A model generated the notes under the pieces. The model was given only the letters and a program-made list of their open reading frames with translations. It was not told where the DNA came from and did no database searches. Both the position numbers and the translations under genes were made by a program. DNA of 64,000 nucleotides from Coix lacryma-jobi var. lacryma-jobi (taxonomy: Eukaryota; Streptophyta; Magnoliopsida; Poales; Poaceae): assembly GCA_009763385.1 (NCBI GenBank), contig CM019831.1, positions 117,187,482-117,251,481 of the forward strand, read 5' to 3'. Positions 1 to 10,985 of the stretch are shown in pieces (the first letter of the stretch is position 1; every line of letters starts with the position of its first letter).

Positions 1-1239
1 GTAATGTGATCGCGTGCTCTCTTCCTGGATGGTGATGCAAGATGACACAAGGATTTATCCTGGTTCGGGCAAAGAGGGCCCTACGTCCAGCGGGGGAGGA
101 GGTTCTTGTATTACTTGCACCTAAGTGCTTCTACAGGGGCGAGTACAAGCTCAATGAGCGTGGACCGGAGTCCGGACTCGTGTGTGTATGTGTGTGGACT
201 TGTGTTTCTAACGTGTCTGTCACCGAGCGAGGGAATGAGGGCCCTGGTGTCCCCTTTTATAGAGCAAGGGAGGCCAGGGTTACACAAGGGTATTAACAGG
301 TGTCGGGTGTATTGTGTCCCTTACGAAGAAGGGTAGGAACCCTGTCTTGTCGAAGACATTGTAGCCGATGTGGGCGTTGCTGTTGAAGCGTCCTTGAAGC
401 GTGGCCTCCATCCTGGGCGCGGACGTGGAGGCGTGGCGAGGTGGAAGCCGTACAGCACCCATCCCGGAACGTTACAGGACGCGGCGGGGTCCCTCCGGGT
501 CTTGGGGTACCTGTCCTCCAATAGCATGAAAGTAGTTAGGGCTCGAGGGGCGCGGCGCCGGCCTCGAGGCGGCGCCTACGGAGGGCTCGAGTCCCCGCAG
601 GTATGGGCAAGTCCCGTGTGAAAATCGATTGAGCGGCAGGCATCTGGGCCTCGAGGCGTGGCTTGGACGTGCCACAGTGTAGGGCGTGGGTTAACAGTGC
701 TTCACTGGTGCCTTTTCGCCCATACTTGTGGTGAAAACGAGACTTGACTCTGCCCAGACCACTGTGGCACACGTTGTGTTACAGAGGACATGACTAGAGT
801 AGGTGGATGTATTAAATGCGCGGTATGGGGCTGGCATCGATGTCTGCGCCGCTCGAGGAGGCATTAAAGCGTTTCGAGGGATAGGCTGCTGTGCCAGAGA
901 GGCTCGAGGTCCCCGCGTGGGGGTCTCGAGGTGTGGTGTGTCGGCTGTGGGGGGGCTCGAAGGGTAGTGAGAGCGCTTGCCCGAGGCCTGACGCGGAGGG
1001 GCTCGGGCGAGACGGAGAACGAGCGTTCGCCCGAGGCCTGGCTTTGAGGGCTCGGGCGAGACGGAAAACGAGCGTTCGCCGAGGCTAGCTTGGAGGGCTC
1101 GGCTCGGTGGGCCAGCGCTGTGCCTCGAGGGGGCGGGTTTTAGGGGGTTAGACTAGTTAGGTCTGTTATTAACCGGTGTTCTAGGTTTACCCTATTTGTT
1201 TGCGTTGATTGGGGGTACCCCTTTTGCGGACCCCCGACA
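1..1239 (-). repeat. 3' LTR of the Gypsy element (left copy, edge-truncated)
   Basis: Base 1 aligns to 14380 of the right LTR, so 37 bases are missing. The LTR ends in ccgaca at 1239, the inverted counterpart of the TGTCGG terminus. It contains the minus-strand TATA motif at 253-262 and GC-rich subrepeats at about 973-1106. By eye it differs from the right LTR by about six substitutions and about seventeen 1-2 base indels, so insertion was recent. Confidence 0.95.
973..1106. repeat. Subrepeats inside the LTR, about 50-bp unit, 2.6 copies
   Basis: Units containing gctcgggcgagacgg followed by aacgagcgttcgcccgagg recur in tandem. The right LTR carries the same array at about 15350-15482. Such GC-rich subrepeats are typical of LTR U3 regions; here they lie upstream of the minus-strand TATA box. 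Confidence 0.8.
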
Positions 1240-1257
1240 GTAGCCCCGAGCCCTGTT
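1240..1257 (-). other. Polypurine tract of the Gypsy element
   Basis: Read on the minus strand this is a G-rich stretch ending gggctcggggctac directly before the TGTCGG start of the 3' LTR. This is the expected place for plus-strand priming. The sequence type matches the ggggctac-TGTCGG junction common in grass Tat elements. Confidence 0.7.
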
Positions 1258-1280
1258 CGAGTGCTTGCACTCGAGCAGGG
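1251..1280. repeat. Near-perfect hairpin beside the PPT
   Basis: The 14-base arms 1251-1264 and 1267-1280 pair with a single mismatch around a 2-base loop. The hairpin starts 11 bases inside the 3' LTR and overlaps the PPT region. Confidence 0.75.
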
Positions 1281-2328
1281 GCTCCCGACTGGGATCTCGT
1301 GGGTTAGCTAACTGGCCTCGAGGGTTTCGTCAATTTGATTCCGTGGGGTCGTGCGAGGGACACCGCGGGTGTAGCCCCGAGGCCACGGGGGAGTGGTTAG
1401 TAGAACTCCTCCTGGGCTTTTTTTTGCGAGTTTTAGTGCGATTTTAGGTTCAGGGTGTCAGGCCCCCGAGTTTTTAGACCCTCTTTCGTCGAGGGGTGCC
1501 AGGCTGAACCGGCCGGCCGGCTCTTCGAGCTGTCCGGCGCACCGGTTGCCCTGGCTTGTCATCCCGCGAGTCCTTTCGATCGGATGCGAGGGGGGATGCC
1601 TCGTACTACCCCGAGTGGGCGAGTATCGAGGTTCCCAGTGAGCTGTAACGGGGAATCCAAGTGAGAGCTCGTGCCCCGTTCGATAGGGTCGACTGTGGCC
1701 CGGAGGCGGTCTCATAAAGCATGGGTGCTCAGTCTGCAGGAGTGCCGGGTCCATTCGATAGGACCCGGTGGCTCGATGCCTCCCTCCGAGGGGATCTCAC
1801 TGCATGTCGAGCTCCCCGCCTTGGATACACGTGAGGGGCCTCGAGGGCTTGGCCCTCGAGTGATGCCGCGAATGGCGCCCCTTGGTCTCCCTGACTCGGG
1901 TGCTCGAAGCCGGCTGTCGAACCCTCTTTCGTCGAGGGTCAGCCTTCGCTGCTTCGAGACTTAGGGCCGGGGCCCGTTTTGGGTGCTCGAAGCCGGCTGT
2001 CGAACCCTTTTTCGAGGGCCAGCCTTTGCTGCTTCGAGACTTAGGGCCGGGGCCCGTTTTTACTTCCGAAGAAGCCTTCGTCGCTTGGAATCCTTCTGCC
2101 CGTTGGGCGCGCCTTTTTAGGCGGAAACTGCCAGGGAGTGGAGATCGTGGCGCCAGGGCGGCGGGCGCGAAGTCGGAGCGGCGGCCGCAGAGGGCCCGGC
2201 AGTTGAGCGAACGGTGAGCTGCCGCGTGTTCCCTGCATCCGGCTCGAGACGTAGTTAGGTGGGCGCATTAAATGCTATGCGGTTACCTTTTTACGTCATG
2301 GGAGACCCTGCCCGTCGGGGTTTCCCCT
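1281..2328. other. Non-coding 3' region of the Gypsy element, with CTCGAG-rich tandem repeat
   Basis: No convincing ORF was found. The stretch is GC-rich with many ctcgag motifs. It contains a tandem duplication at 1898-2060 and a diverged related segment near 1467-1505. It lies upstream of the antisense gene and probably contains that gene's promoter. Confidence 0.5.
1898..2060. repeat. Tandem duplication, 83-bp and 80-bp copies
   Basis: Copy 1 is 1898-1980 and copy 2 is 1981-2060. Both start gggtgctcgaagccggctgt and end ggggcccgtttt. Copy 2 lacks four bases in its middle. Confidence 0.9.
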
Positions 2329-2336
2329 TATAAATA
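2329..2336 (+). promoter_or_regulatory. Candidate TATA box of the antisense gene
   Basis: TATAAATA stands in a GC-rich context on the + strand, upstream of the antisense ORF that starts near 2871. This fits a TATA-driven antisense promoter. The leader between is interrupted by an AT-rich stretch. Confidence 0.5.
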
Positions 2337-2370
2337 TCGAGAGAGGAACAGTTTTTCGTGTTTGCATCAT

Positions 2371-2810
2371 CTTTTGTTGTTTTCAGCCTTTACCGCTTGC
2401 AAGGGTAGTAGGAAGCATGTGATTTTGTGAATGTATATTGGTTCGGTTTTGCTCGTGTTGCATCGTTGAGCGCTGGACATCCTTAACACGCTCTGGAAAT
2501 AGAAAATTATGTGCATCTCATGTGTTTGTACAGCAATTGGAGGTACAACTACAAAGTGCATGACCAGAGAGCTGGGAGAAATGCTTGATCCCCGAATCAT
2601 GCTGAAAGTGCAAGTTCTCAGTGGACTCGCGTCTGGAACATGCAAAGCGCCAAATAGTATGCTACAGCTCTACCTAGGATGACCTTCTATTATCATGTTA
2701 TGTCCCTCAGCTCCCCATGTGGAGTCAGTTTTCAACCTACGTGCTATATCTGGAACATGAAAAGTGGTTTTCTAGAGCAGATTATAATTTCTTCACCGTA
2801 TCGTATGAGG
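2371..2810. other. AT-richer stretch in the antisense-gene leader, unrecognised
   Basis: Composition changes sharply from the GC-rich, ctcgag-rich flanks to ordinary AT-rich sequence for about 440 bases, then returns. A 57-codon open stretch is present on the + strand but I do not recognise it. It may be a captured fragment, a small insertion, or a leader intron (ttgttttcag near 2385 is a possible acceptor). Confidence 0.35.
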
Positions 2811-2870
2811 TACTTGCCTTTGCCTTCACCGCCGCCGTAGCTTCACGCGCCTCTCCTTCGAGCTAGTTGA

Positions 2871-5800
2871 TTGGGGATTCCGGCTGCCCGTCCGCTGCTC
2901 GGGTCCGCGCCGCGCCACCGCCATGGCGCCCAGACACAAGTGCTGCCGGCCGAAGACTGGAGCTCGTCGAAGGTGACGCAGAGCGAGATGGACTCGTTGG
3001 TGGCCCAGGGGCTTCTGCGCCCCAACCCGGAGGAGGGACCCGCGTGGTGGGTTATCCCGTCGGCGGAGCACCGGGAGCCGCACCCGCTGGAGGGGTACGT
3101 GGTGAGCTTCACGCGCTACCACCGTATGGGGCTCGGCGTCCCACCGAGCCGCTTCATGCGGGGGCTGGCCCACCACTTCGAGGTGGAGCTGCAGCACTTC
3201 TCCCCCAACTCCATCTCGCACGCCGCCATATTCGCCGCGGTGTGCGAGGGGTACCTGAAGATGGAGCCGCACTGGGAGATGTTCGTCCATCTCTTCCGGG
3301 GCGAGCTCTTCATCAAGGCCCTAAAGCCCAGCGGGAGGCGGCTCGTGCGCATGGGCTCCCTCGCCATCACTGCGAGGGCTGGGACCTCGTCGGCCAATGT
3401 CCCCCGTGAATACCTGCGATACAAGCTTTCCACCAACCAGGCCGGGTGGGACGACCATTGGTTCTATCTGCGGAATGAAGATGGCCTCTTTCCGCAATAC
3501 ACCGGCAGGGTCCTCGCTCAACGCCCGGAGAAGTGGACCTGGGGCGTCGCGGCGGACAGGCAACGCCACCTGGCCCCGCTGATGACGATGATGAAGACGC
3601 TGGTGGATAAGAAGAAGTTGACCGTGCAAGCGGTCATTTGGGCGTTCCACCAGCGAAGAGTTCTCCCGCTGGCGGACCGCCCCCTTCTTATGCACGAGAT
3701 GGGGCCGGAGGCCGAGCTCGAGGCGCTTAATCGATCGAGGATGGCCGAGGCGAGGCTGTCCTGGAACGAGGGCGTCTCCCGGGTGTCAATCACGATCCAG
3801 GGGCCGTTCATCCCTGAGTACACCCACCTGGTCGCCATGGCGCCCGACGAGGGGTGTCTCGACCTGGTGAGCCTCCCTCGAGCTGAGCTGTTCCGAGCCC
3901 CCCTCCCCTTTCTCCTCCTTCGAACCTTTTGCATTCTTCTTGTGGTTTGTCTCGTCACGCTTCTTCTTTTTTCAGGGGGCGTTTACTTGTCGCGCGTCGA
4001 GGCCCCCGGTGAGGGAGGACGCCGCGGATACTCAGGTGAGGCGCCTCTCTAGCTCAGAAAGACAAGGAGAGCAAGGATGCCAGGAAGAAGAAAGAGAAAA
4101 ACAAAAACCTGCGTCGCTTGGCTCAGGAGCAGAGACTGGCGAAGGCTCGTCGCAACCGTCAGCCTGGAGACGGGTCCCCCGAGCTGAGCTCCTCGAGCTC
4201 GGAGGAGGAGAGCGGTGATGAGGAGGAGAGCGACGACGAGGGGATGGAAGCGCGCCTGAGGCGCGCGGGGGTCGTCGATGACAGGGCTGACCGCTCCTCT
4301 AGTGCAGGAGGGTATGCTGGAGGTCCCCCCGGCGAAGGGACCGCGCGGGGCGCAGCCGCAGAAGGCGGCGCCGATCCCTGCCTCGTCGGGGGCCCGAGGT
4401 TCGTCGAGCTCTGCGGCGGACGTGCCCCCGGTCGTGAGGAAGCCCCAAACCCGGAGTGCCTCCGCCACAGCACCAACGGAGGCCGCCCCCGCGCCAGCCC
4501 AGGCGGGAGGTCTGGAGAAGGGTCGGGCCTTGAGAAGCGGCCGACAGGTCGAGAAGGATTTCGGGCCCGACCGCCGCGAGCCGTCAAGGGCGCCGTCGAG
4601 CCCGCAGAGGAGCGGGCGTCAGGGAGGAGGCGTCGAGCCCGCGCCATCACGAGCGTCGGGGAGGGAGCCCCCGGGCGTCTCGTGACCAGGGGCGTGAGCG
4701 TCCCCGGAGTCCATCGCCGCACCGCCGCCGGGACACGGAAGCGGACGCGGGAGGGCGCGACCGCCAGCGCGAGCGCCGGAGCGGGTCCCGGAGCCCGCGC
4801 CGGGGCGGGCGCCACTACGACAGCACAAGGGAGGTACGGTCGCCCTCCCGCGACGTGGGGCGGAAGGAGGGCTCTCCCTCGAGGTCAAGCCACGGGAGGC
4901 GTCGGGAGCCCTCCCCCCATCCCAGCCCTGCGGAGATGGCCCAGGCGCAGGGCTCGAGCCGTGGGGTAGGCTCGAAGCCCCCGAGTGGGTCCGGCGATTC
5001 CGGGAAGAAGCCCAGCCGCCGCTTTGGGTGAGTAGTTTTCTCGGGTCTCGTCGGTAGTGAGGCTTTACCTCTTTACTTTTGATGATGCATGCCATCTCTG
5101 GTTTCTCAGGGGGAAGCGCTCCTACCAGGAGGTGGACCTCGCTGCGTCCAAGCGGGCCAAGACCTCGAGCCCCGTCGAGGCACAAGCACCTCGAGGTATG
5201 GCACCCTCCTCCGCTAGAGAAGCCGCTTGGCTGGAGAAGGCTCGAGCTGCCATGGCTCGAGGTGGCCAGATGATCGTCGCGAATTTTGGTGAGGCCGTCG
5301 CCATCGACCGTAGGGGTCGAGGCATTCCTCCCGGTTCTGATATCACTGTCATCTTATATTGCAGGGGCCTCAGCTCACGGCATCGAGCCCGCCACTACCA
5401 CGCCCATTGAGGCGCTGCCTCCCCCCCCTCCTCCTCCTCCCATGATGGCGCCAGTCGAGAGCGCCACCCTTCCCCCCACCACGGCGGCTGTTCTGGGGGA
5501 AGCGTCCGGGGCGAGCACGGCCCCGCCGGCGTCTGGGGCCGAGGAGACTGCGCCCCTCGAGGCCCCGACCGACACGAGCCAGGCTGCGGAGGAGGGAAAG
5601 GGGGGAGAGGCAGTTGGCGGAGGAGGAGCCGACGGTGGAGGACCTCCTGAACGAGCTGGAGCAGGGGCCGCCCCTCGCCATGGGCCTGATGATGGTGGAG
5701 GCGCCCGAGGCGCCGACCAGCACTACAAGGCGCCGGAGGGACGGAGGGAGCTGGGGGCCGTGTCAGTCGGGCGGCGGTCCGCAACTGGGGCAGCTCGGGG

Positions 5801-7151
5801 CGGAGGAGGATCTGCCCGAAATCGAGCTTGACCGACCAGTATGGCCGTTTCCCGACGCGCCAAGCCCGCCCCTTGCCATGATCCCCGTCGAGCGACCGGC
5901 CTAGCGGGGGGCCCCGCGCGAGGTGCGGTCCATCTTCCGGGAGGTGGCCGAGCTTATGGCAGAGGCGGAGCGGTCTTGCTCCGAGGAAGGCGGGCCGGTC
6001 CGCACAGGTGTCGCCCGCCCTCGCGAGGGCTGAGGCGGAGCTTCAAGATCTCCGCGCTGAGCTGAGCCGGAACGCCCAAATGGCGAGCCGGCTCAACGAG
6101 GCGGAGGCGGAGGTCCGGGCGGCTCGAGGTGAGGTCGCTCGATCCAAGGAGGAGGCCGCCGCCACTCTCGAGGCGTTGAGGGAGGAGGCCGCGGACGCCC
6201 GAAGGGAGGCCACCTCCGCCCGGGATTGAAGCCGAGGTGGCGAAGCAGGAGGCCGCTGACGCCCGCGGCGAGGCCGTCACCGCCCGAGCCGCAGCGGAGG
6301 CGGCGAGAAAAGAGGCCGAGGACGCCGAGAGTGGTGTCGCCACCGCCCGAGCTTGCCGAGGGGGCGGCGCGGCAGGAGGTGATCCGAAAGGATCTGGCCC
6401 TCGTGGAGGCGGGCAGGCTGGTCGAGGAGCTTAGGTCCGAGAGGCTCCTCATGCTGGCCGAGAAGCGCAGGCTCGAGCAGCGCGCTGAGGGCCTTACCAG
6501 CGACCTCGCCGCACTGGGGCAACATTGCGATGGTGAGGCTTACACCTTGTCCTTGTTCGGGTCTCGAGGTTTTTTGTTACGCCGCAGTCTCACTTCTTCT
6601 TTATTCGTTGCGCAGGGGTCGAGAAGACGGTCGAGGAGCTCCGCGGGACGAACCAGGCTCTCTTGGACCAACTCCAAGACGAGACGATGGTGGCGGAGCG
6701 GGCTCGCACTTCCCTCGACCGGCTCGGCTCCATGTGGGGTGCTCCTCAGGTGGCTGCGGCAGAAGGTGCAGTGGCCCAAGGCGACGCCTTGGTCGACGCC
6801 CTATGCTTCCTCGACGTGGCGGCGCGGGACCGTGTCCGGCAAGCTCTCCATCATGGCGTCAAGCAGACGCTCGCGGTCGTTCGCTCCGGCTTCCGCTTCC
6901 CGGTCCACGTTGTCGCCAACGGCTTCATCGAGATCGAGGGGAAGGACGAGGAGTGGAACAACCGTCGTGTCGACAAAATTTTGGAGAAGATGGAGAGGCC
7001 GGGGACGTCGCTCGCGAAGATCTTCGAGGAAGACGTGTTGCCTCCTGACGCCAGCAGCGGTGTCGAGGGCCCTCCTCCTTCTAGCTCGGGTGTCGAGGCT
7101 GAGCCCGCCGTGGAGGACCTCGGGGAGGAGTACCACACCGACGAAGATTAG
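2871..7151 (+). pseudogene. Antisense gene of the Tat-type element (PF04195 'gypsy type transposon' protein), multi-exon, frameshifted
   Basis: Five blocks are joined by good GT-AG introns: 2871-3866, 3976-5027, 5110-5288, 5365-6532 and 6616-7151. The introns are 109, 82, 76 and 83 bases. Block 1 carries the PF04195-type domain (from about 2989, motif region HHFEVELQHFSPNSI). Later blocks are Ser/Glu/Lys-rich, then carry a GKRSYQEVDL motif, a Pro/Ala-rich part, a long Ala/Glu coiled coil (about 6008-6530) and an acidic C-terminus ending at 7151. Related antisense genes are known in Grande and Retand; their function is not established. The copy looks broken: the reading frame shifts near 4036-4057 (a 22-base GT..AG remnant too short to be an intron), near 4300, near 5605 in a G run, and again between 5900 and 6400. 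The start codon is unclear: the first in-frame ATG is 2989, while an ATG at 2923 is in another frame. Confidence 0.75.
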
Positions 7152-7601
7152 GGCCTGCGTGCAAAATTTGGGCGTCGAGGCCCTTGTAAGAACTTTATGA
7201 CATGGATGGGGGTCTGTCGAGACCCGTATGTATATGTGACTTGTTTGCTTAAAGGAGTTGTTTTCTTTCTCAAATGCATTCGACCACCTCTCTTTGTTGC
7301 AAGCTCGAGTTTCTGCTAACTTAGTCTGTGTTCCCTAGATACGTCGCGAGCCCCTCGAGGGGAGACGTAGGCAGGGTACCGTAGCCCGGGGGCGTAGGTG
7401 GACGTCTACGTCGACGCCTCCCGACCTTTGGAGGCTCGAGGTATTTTGGGATTTAGACATCGCTAGTTCACTCGAGGCACGAGTCGAGACGAGGGTCGAA
7501 TTTTTGAAAAGAAAACACGCATTTTTTCCGGAGTCTGGGGGGCGGTTACCCCCCTGTCAGCCCCCGAGGGAGGCTCGACCCTGAGCAAAGCAGGGTCGAG
7601 A
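7152..7601. other. Convergent 3' regions of the antisense gene and pol
   Basis: No ORF of note. The antisense gene ends at 7151 on the + strand, and the shifted integrase tail ends near 7602 on the minus strand, so the stretch holds both 3' ends. Confidence 0.5.
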
Positions 7602-9065
7602 CTACCTTAAGTTGCTAAGCAAAATGAAAGACGATGCACGAGTTTGTTCATTCATTTTGGGCGTGTTTGTACAAAGCAACAAAGTGAATGAGGCCTCGAG
7701 GCCTTTTAAGGGTAGAAGCGACGTAGCTGAGATATGTTCCACGCGTTCGCCAGGGATCCTGCCTTGACCGTCATAAAGCTTGTACGTTCCTGGCCTGAGC
7801 ACTTCAGCTACGGTGTATGGGCCCTCCCATGGAGGGGTAAGCTTGTGGCGCCCTCGATTATCCTTGCAGCCGTCGAAGCACGAGGTCCCCCACCGCCAGG
7901 TCCCTCTTGCGCACATGCTTGTCGTGGTAGCGTCGAAGTGATTGCTGGTAGCGTGCGGAGTTGATGAGCGCCACATCTCGGGCCTCCTCGAGCTGGTCCT
8001 TGGCGTTGGCAAGCCTCTCGTCGTTGGTTTGCTCGTTGTAGGCTCGAAGTCGAGGGGAGCCGTACTCGAGGTCCGTAGGCAAGACTGCCTCGGCGCCGTA
8101 GGTTAGGAAAAACGGAGTGAACCCGGTGGCTCGACTCGGCGTAGTCCTGAGGCCCCACAGCACCGAGGGGAGCTCTGCGGCCCATCCCTTTCCGAAATTT
8201 TTGAGAGTCTTGAACAGCCTCGGCTTCAGCCCATGGAGTATCATGCCGTTGGCGCGCTCGACCTGCCCGTTGCATTGAGGGTATGCGACCGAGGCCCAGG
8301 TCACGCGAATGTTGTTGTCATCGCAAAAGTTGGTGAACTTTTTGCCCGTGAATTGGGTGCCATTGTCGGTGATGATGACGTTAGGCACCCCAAACCGGTA
8401 CATGATGTTGGCGATGAACTCGACAGCCTTCTCGGAGGTGGGGTCGCCTATCGGCTTAGCCTCGATCCACTTGGTGAACTTGTCGATGGCCACGAGCACG
8501 TGTGAGTGCCCTCCACTTGTCTTTTTGAGGGGACCTACGAGGTCGAGCCCCCAAACGGCGAATGGCCAAGTAATTGGGATCATCTGCAGGGCATGCGCGG
8601 GTTGGTGCGTCTGCTTGGCGTAGAATTGACACCCATGGCATGCCCGTACCAAGCGCTTGGCGTCTCCAATGGCGGTCGGCCAATAGAAGCCTTGACGGAA
8701 GGCATTCCCAACCAGGGTCCTTGGCGCTGCGTGGTGGCCGCAAGCCCCCGAGTGCATGTCGTCGAGGAGCTTGCGCCCTTCTTCGAGTGGGATGCAGCGC
8801 TGAAGGATCCCGGTCGGACTTCGTCGGTACAGTTCCCGCTCGTCGCCGTAGATGACGTAGGTCTTGGCCCTTCGAGCGACGCGTCGGGCCTCCGTCTTGT
8901 CTTCCGGTAGCACGCCTTGCGTCAGGTAGTCGAGGTAGGCCGTGCGCCAGTCGAGGGGTCGTGGTGAAGAAGAGGCGGGTGCGTCGATCTGCATTGCCTC
9001 ATCGGGTGTCGAGGCATCGTCCTCGAGGCGCGGTGTCGAAGGTCGAGCCCCGTGTCTGGCTCGAG
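7602..9065 (-). pseudogene. Gypsy integrase (frameshifted)
   Basis: The minus-strand frame carries an HHCC-like zinc region (HSGACGHH ... CHGC) and then a DDE core. The first Asp is in GLDLVGP, the second in ITDNGTQF, and the Glu is in GQVERANG. The C-terminal part, including PPWEGPYTV and ending near 7700, lies in a different frame, implying a 1-base shift near 7870. Upstream, the linker DWRTAYLDYLTQGVLP joins it to RNase H, again with a frame change near 9060-9090. All key catalytic residues remain visible, but the continuous polyprotein is broken. It would insert the element cDNA if intact. Confidence 0.9.
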
Positions 9066-10979
9066 GGGTGGCGTCGAAGGGCCAGCCCCCGGACCGATTT
9101 TGACTGATGGCTCGAAAACGTCCCTCGAGAAGACGTCTGGTGGAACCGTGCCGCGCGTGGACGCCAATTTTGCCAGCTCGTCTGCGGCCTCGTTGTGCTT
9201 TCGAGCTATGTGGTTGAGCTCGAGGCCGTAGAACTTGTCTTCTAGCTTGCGCACCTCCCCGCAGTACGCTTCCATCTTGGGATCGATGCAGCTTGAAGCC
9301 TTCATAACCTGGTTGATGACGAGCTGCGAGTCTCCTCGGGCGTCGAGGCGTCGGACCCCGAGCTCGAGGGCGATGCGCAGTCCATTGACGAGGGCCTCGT
9401 ACTCGGCGACGTTGTTGGAGGCGGGGAAGTGCAAGCGCAGCAGGTAGCGCATGTGGACCCCGAGGGGTGAGATGAAGAGCAGGCCTGCGCCTGCCCCCGT
9501 CTTCATGAGGGATCCGTCGAAGTACATGGTCCAGAGCTCGGCTTGAATCTGCGCCGGCGGGAGCTGAGTGTCGGTCCATTCAGCAACGAAGTCCGCCAAC
9601 GCTTGCGACTTGATGGCTTTCCGCGGAGCATAGGTGATGGTTTCCCCCATCAGCTCGGTAGACCACTTGGCGATGCGCCCCGTGGCCTCTCGATTGTTGA
9701 TGATTTCGCCGAGGGGAAAGGATGACACCACCGTTACGGGATGAGCGAGGAAGTAGTGCTGGAGCTTGCGCCTCGTAATGACGATGCCGTAGAGCAGCTT
9801 CTGGATGTGCGGGTACCGGACCTTGGCCTCGGAGAGCACCTCACTGGTGAAGTACACCGGCCGTTGGACCGGCAACGTATGGCCCTCCTCGTGCCTCTCG
9901 ACGGCTATGACCGCGCTGACCACCTGAGTGGTTGCGGCCACATAGAGGAGGAGAGGCTCGGGGGAATCGCCAACCTGGGCTGGTCGCGGTGGCACGAGAA
10001 TTGGTGCAGAAGTCAGCAACCCCTTCAACTTGGTTAAGGCCTCCTCGGCTTCGACAGTCCACGCAAAGTGTTCCGTCTTCTTCAGCAGGCGGTAGAGGGG
10101 TAGCGCTTTTTCCCCTAGCCTCGAGATGAATCTGCTGAGAGCGGCTAGGCAGCCTGTCACTTTCTGCACACCCTTGAGGTCTCGAATTGGGCCCATCCTC
10201 GTGACTGCTGAGATTTTTTCGGGGTTGGCCTCGATCCCCCGTTGTGAGACAATGTAGCCTAGTAGCATGCCCCGAGGCACGCCAAAGACACATTTCTCGG
10301 GGTTGAGCTTCACATTCTTGGCCCGGAGGCACTCGAACGTGGTCTCGAGATCGCTGATGAGGTTCCCGACTTTCTTGGTTTTAACCACGATGTCATCGAC
10401 GTAGGCCTCGACGGTTTTGCCTATGTGCTCGCCAAAGATATGCTGCATACATCGCTGGTACGTTGCCCCGGCGTTTCGAAGGCCGAAGGGCATTGTAACG
10501 TAGCAATACATACCAAAAGGCGTAACAAAAGAGGTAGCGAGCTCGTCGGATTCTTTCATCTTAATTTGGTGGTAGCCGGAATATGCATCGAGAAATGAAA
10601 GTACCTCACACCCCGCAGTGGAATCGACAATCTGATCAATTCTAGGTAAAGGAAATGGAACTTTTGGACATGCTTTATTCAGACCAGTGTAATCTACACA
10701 CATCCGCATTTTTCCATTCTTTTTCCTAACTAATACAGGGTTAGCTAGCCACTCTGGGTAAAATACCTCCTTGATGAACCCGGCCGCCAAAAGCTTGTGT
10801 ACCTCCTCGCCGATGATCCTGCGCTTCTCCTCGTCGAAGCGGCGCAGGCGTTGCTTCACTGGTCCGGACCCGGCCCGGATTTCCAAGGCGTGCTCGGCGA
10901 CTTCCCTCGGAATGCCCGGCATGTCCGAGGGGCCCCACGCAAACATGTCGATGTTCGCGCGGAGAAAGTCGACGAGCAC
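9065..10979 (-). pseudogene. Gypsy reverse transcriptase with two RNase H domains
   Basis: A 638-codon open stretch follows the stop at 10980-10988. The RT palm has the YVDDIVVK active site (about residues 193-200 of this segment), preceded by SFLDAYSGYHQI and MPFGLRNAGATYQ. The first RNase H (about 340-465) has YVAATTQ where the catalytic Asp (TDAS-like) is expected, so it looks catalytically degenerate. A second RNase H follows (about 482-610), with YFDGS, AEYEAL, ARGDSQL and HNEAADELA. This archaeal-type domain is typical of Tat-lineage elements and presumably supplies the activity. The frame is lost after about 9065 on the way to integrase. Confidence 0.92.
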
Positions 10980-10985
10980 TGCTTC

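Noticed and set aside
42..1088. Several overlapping open frames at the left edge
   Set aside because: They lie in LTR sequence, recur in the right LTR with indels, and show no protein family.
2826..3436. Minus-strand ORFs opposite the PF04195-type block
   Set aside because: Arg/His-rich shadows; the recognised domain is on the + strand.
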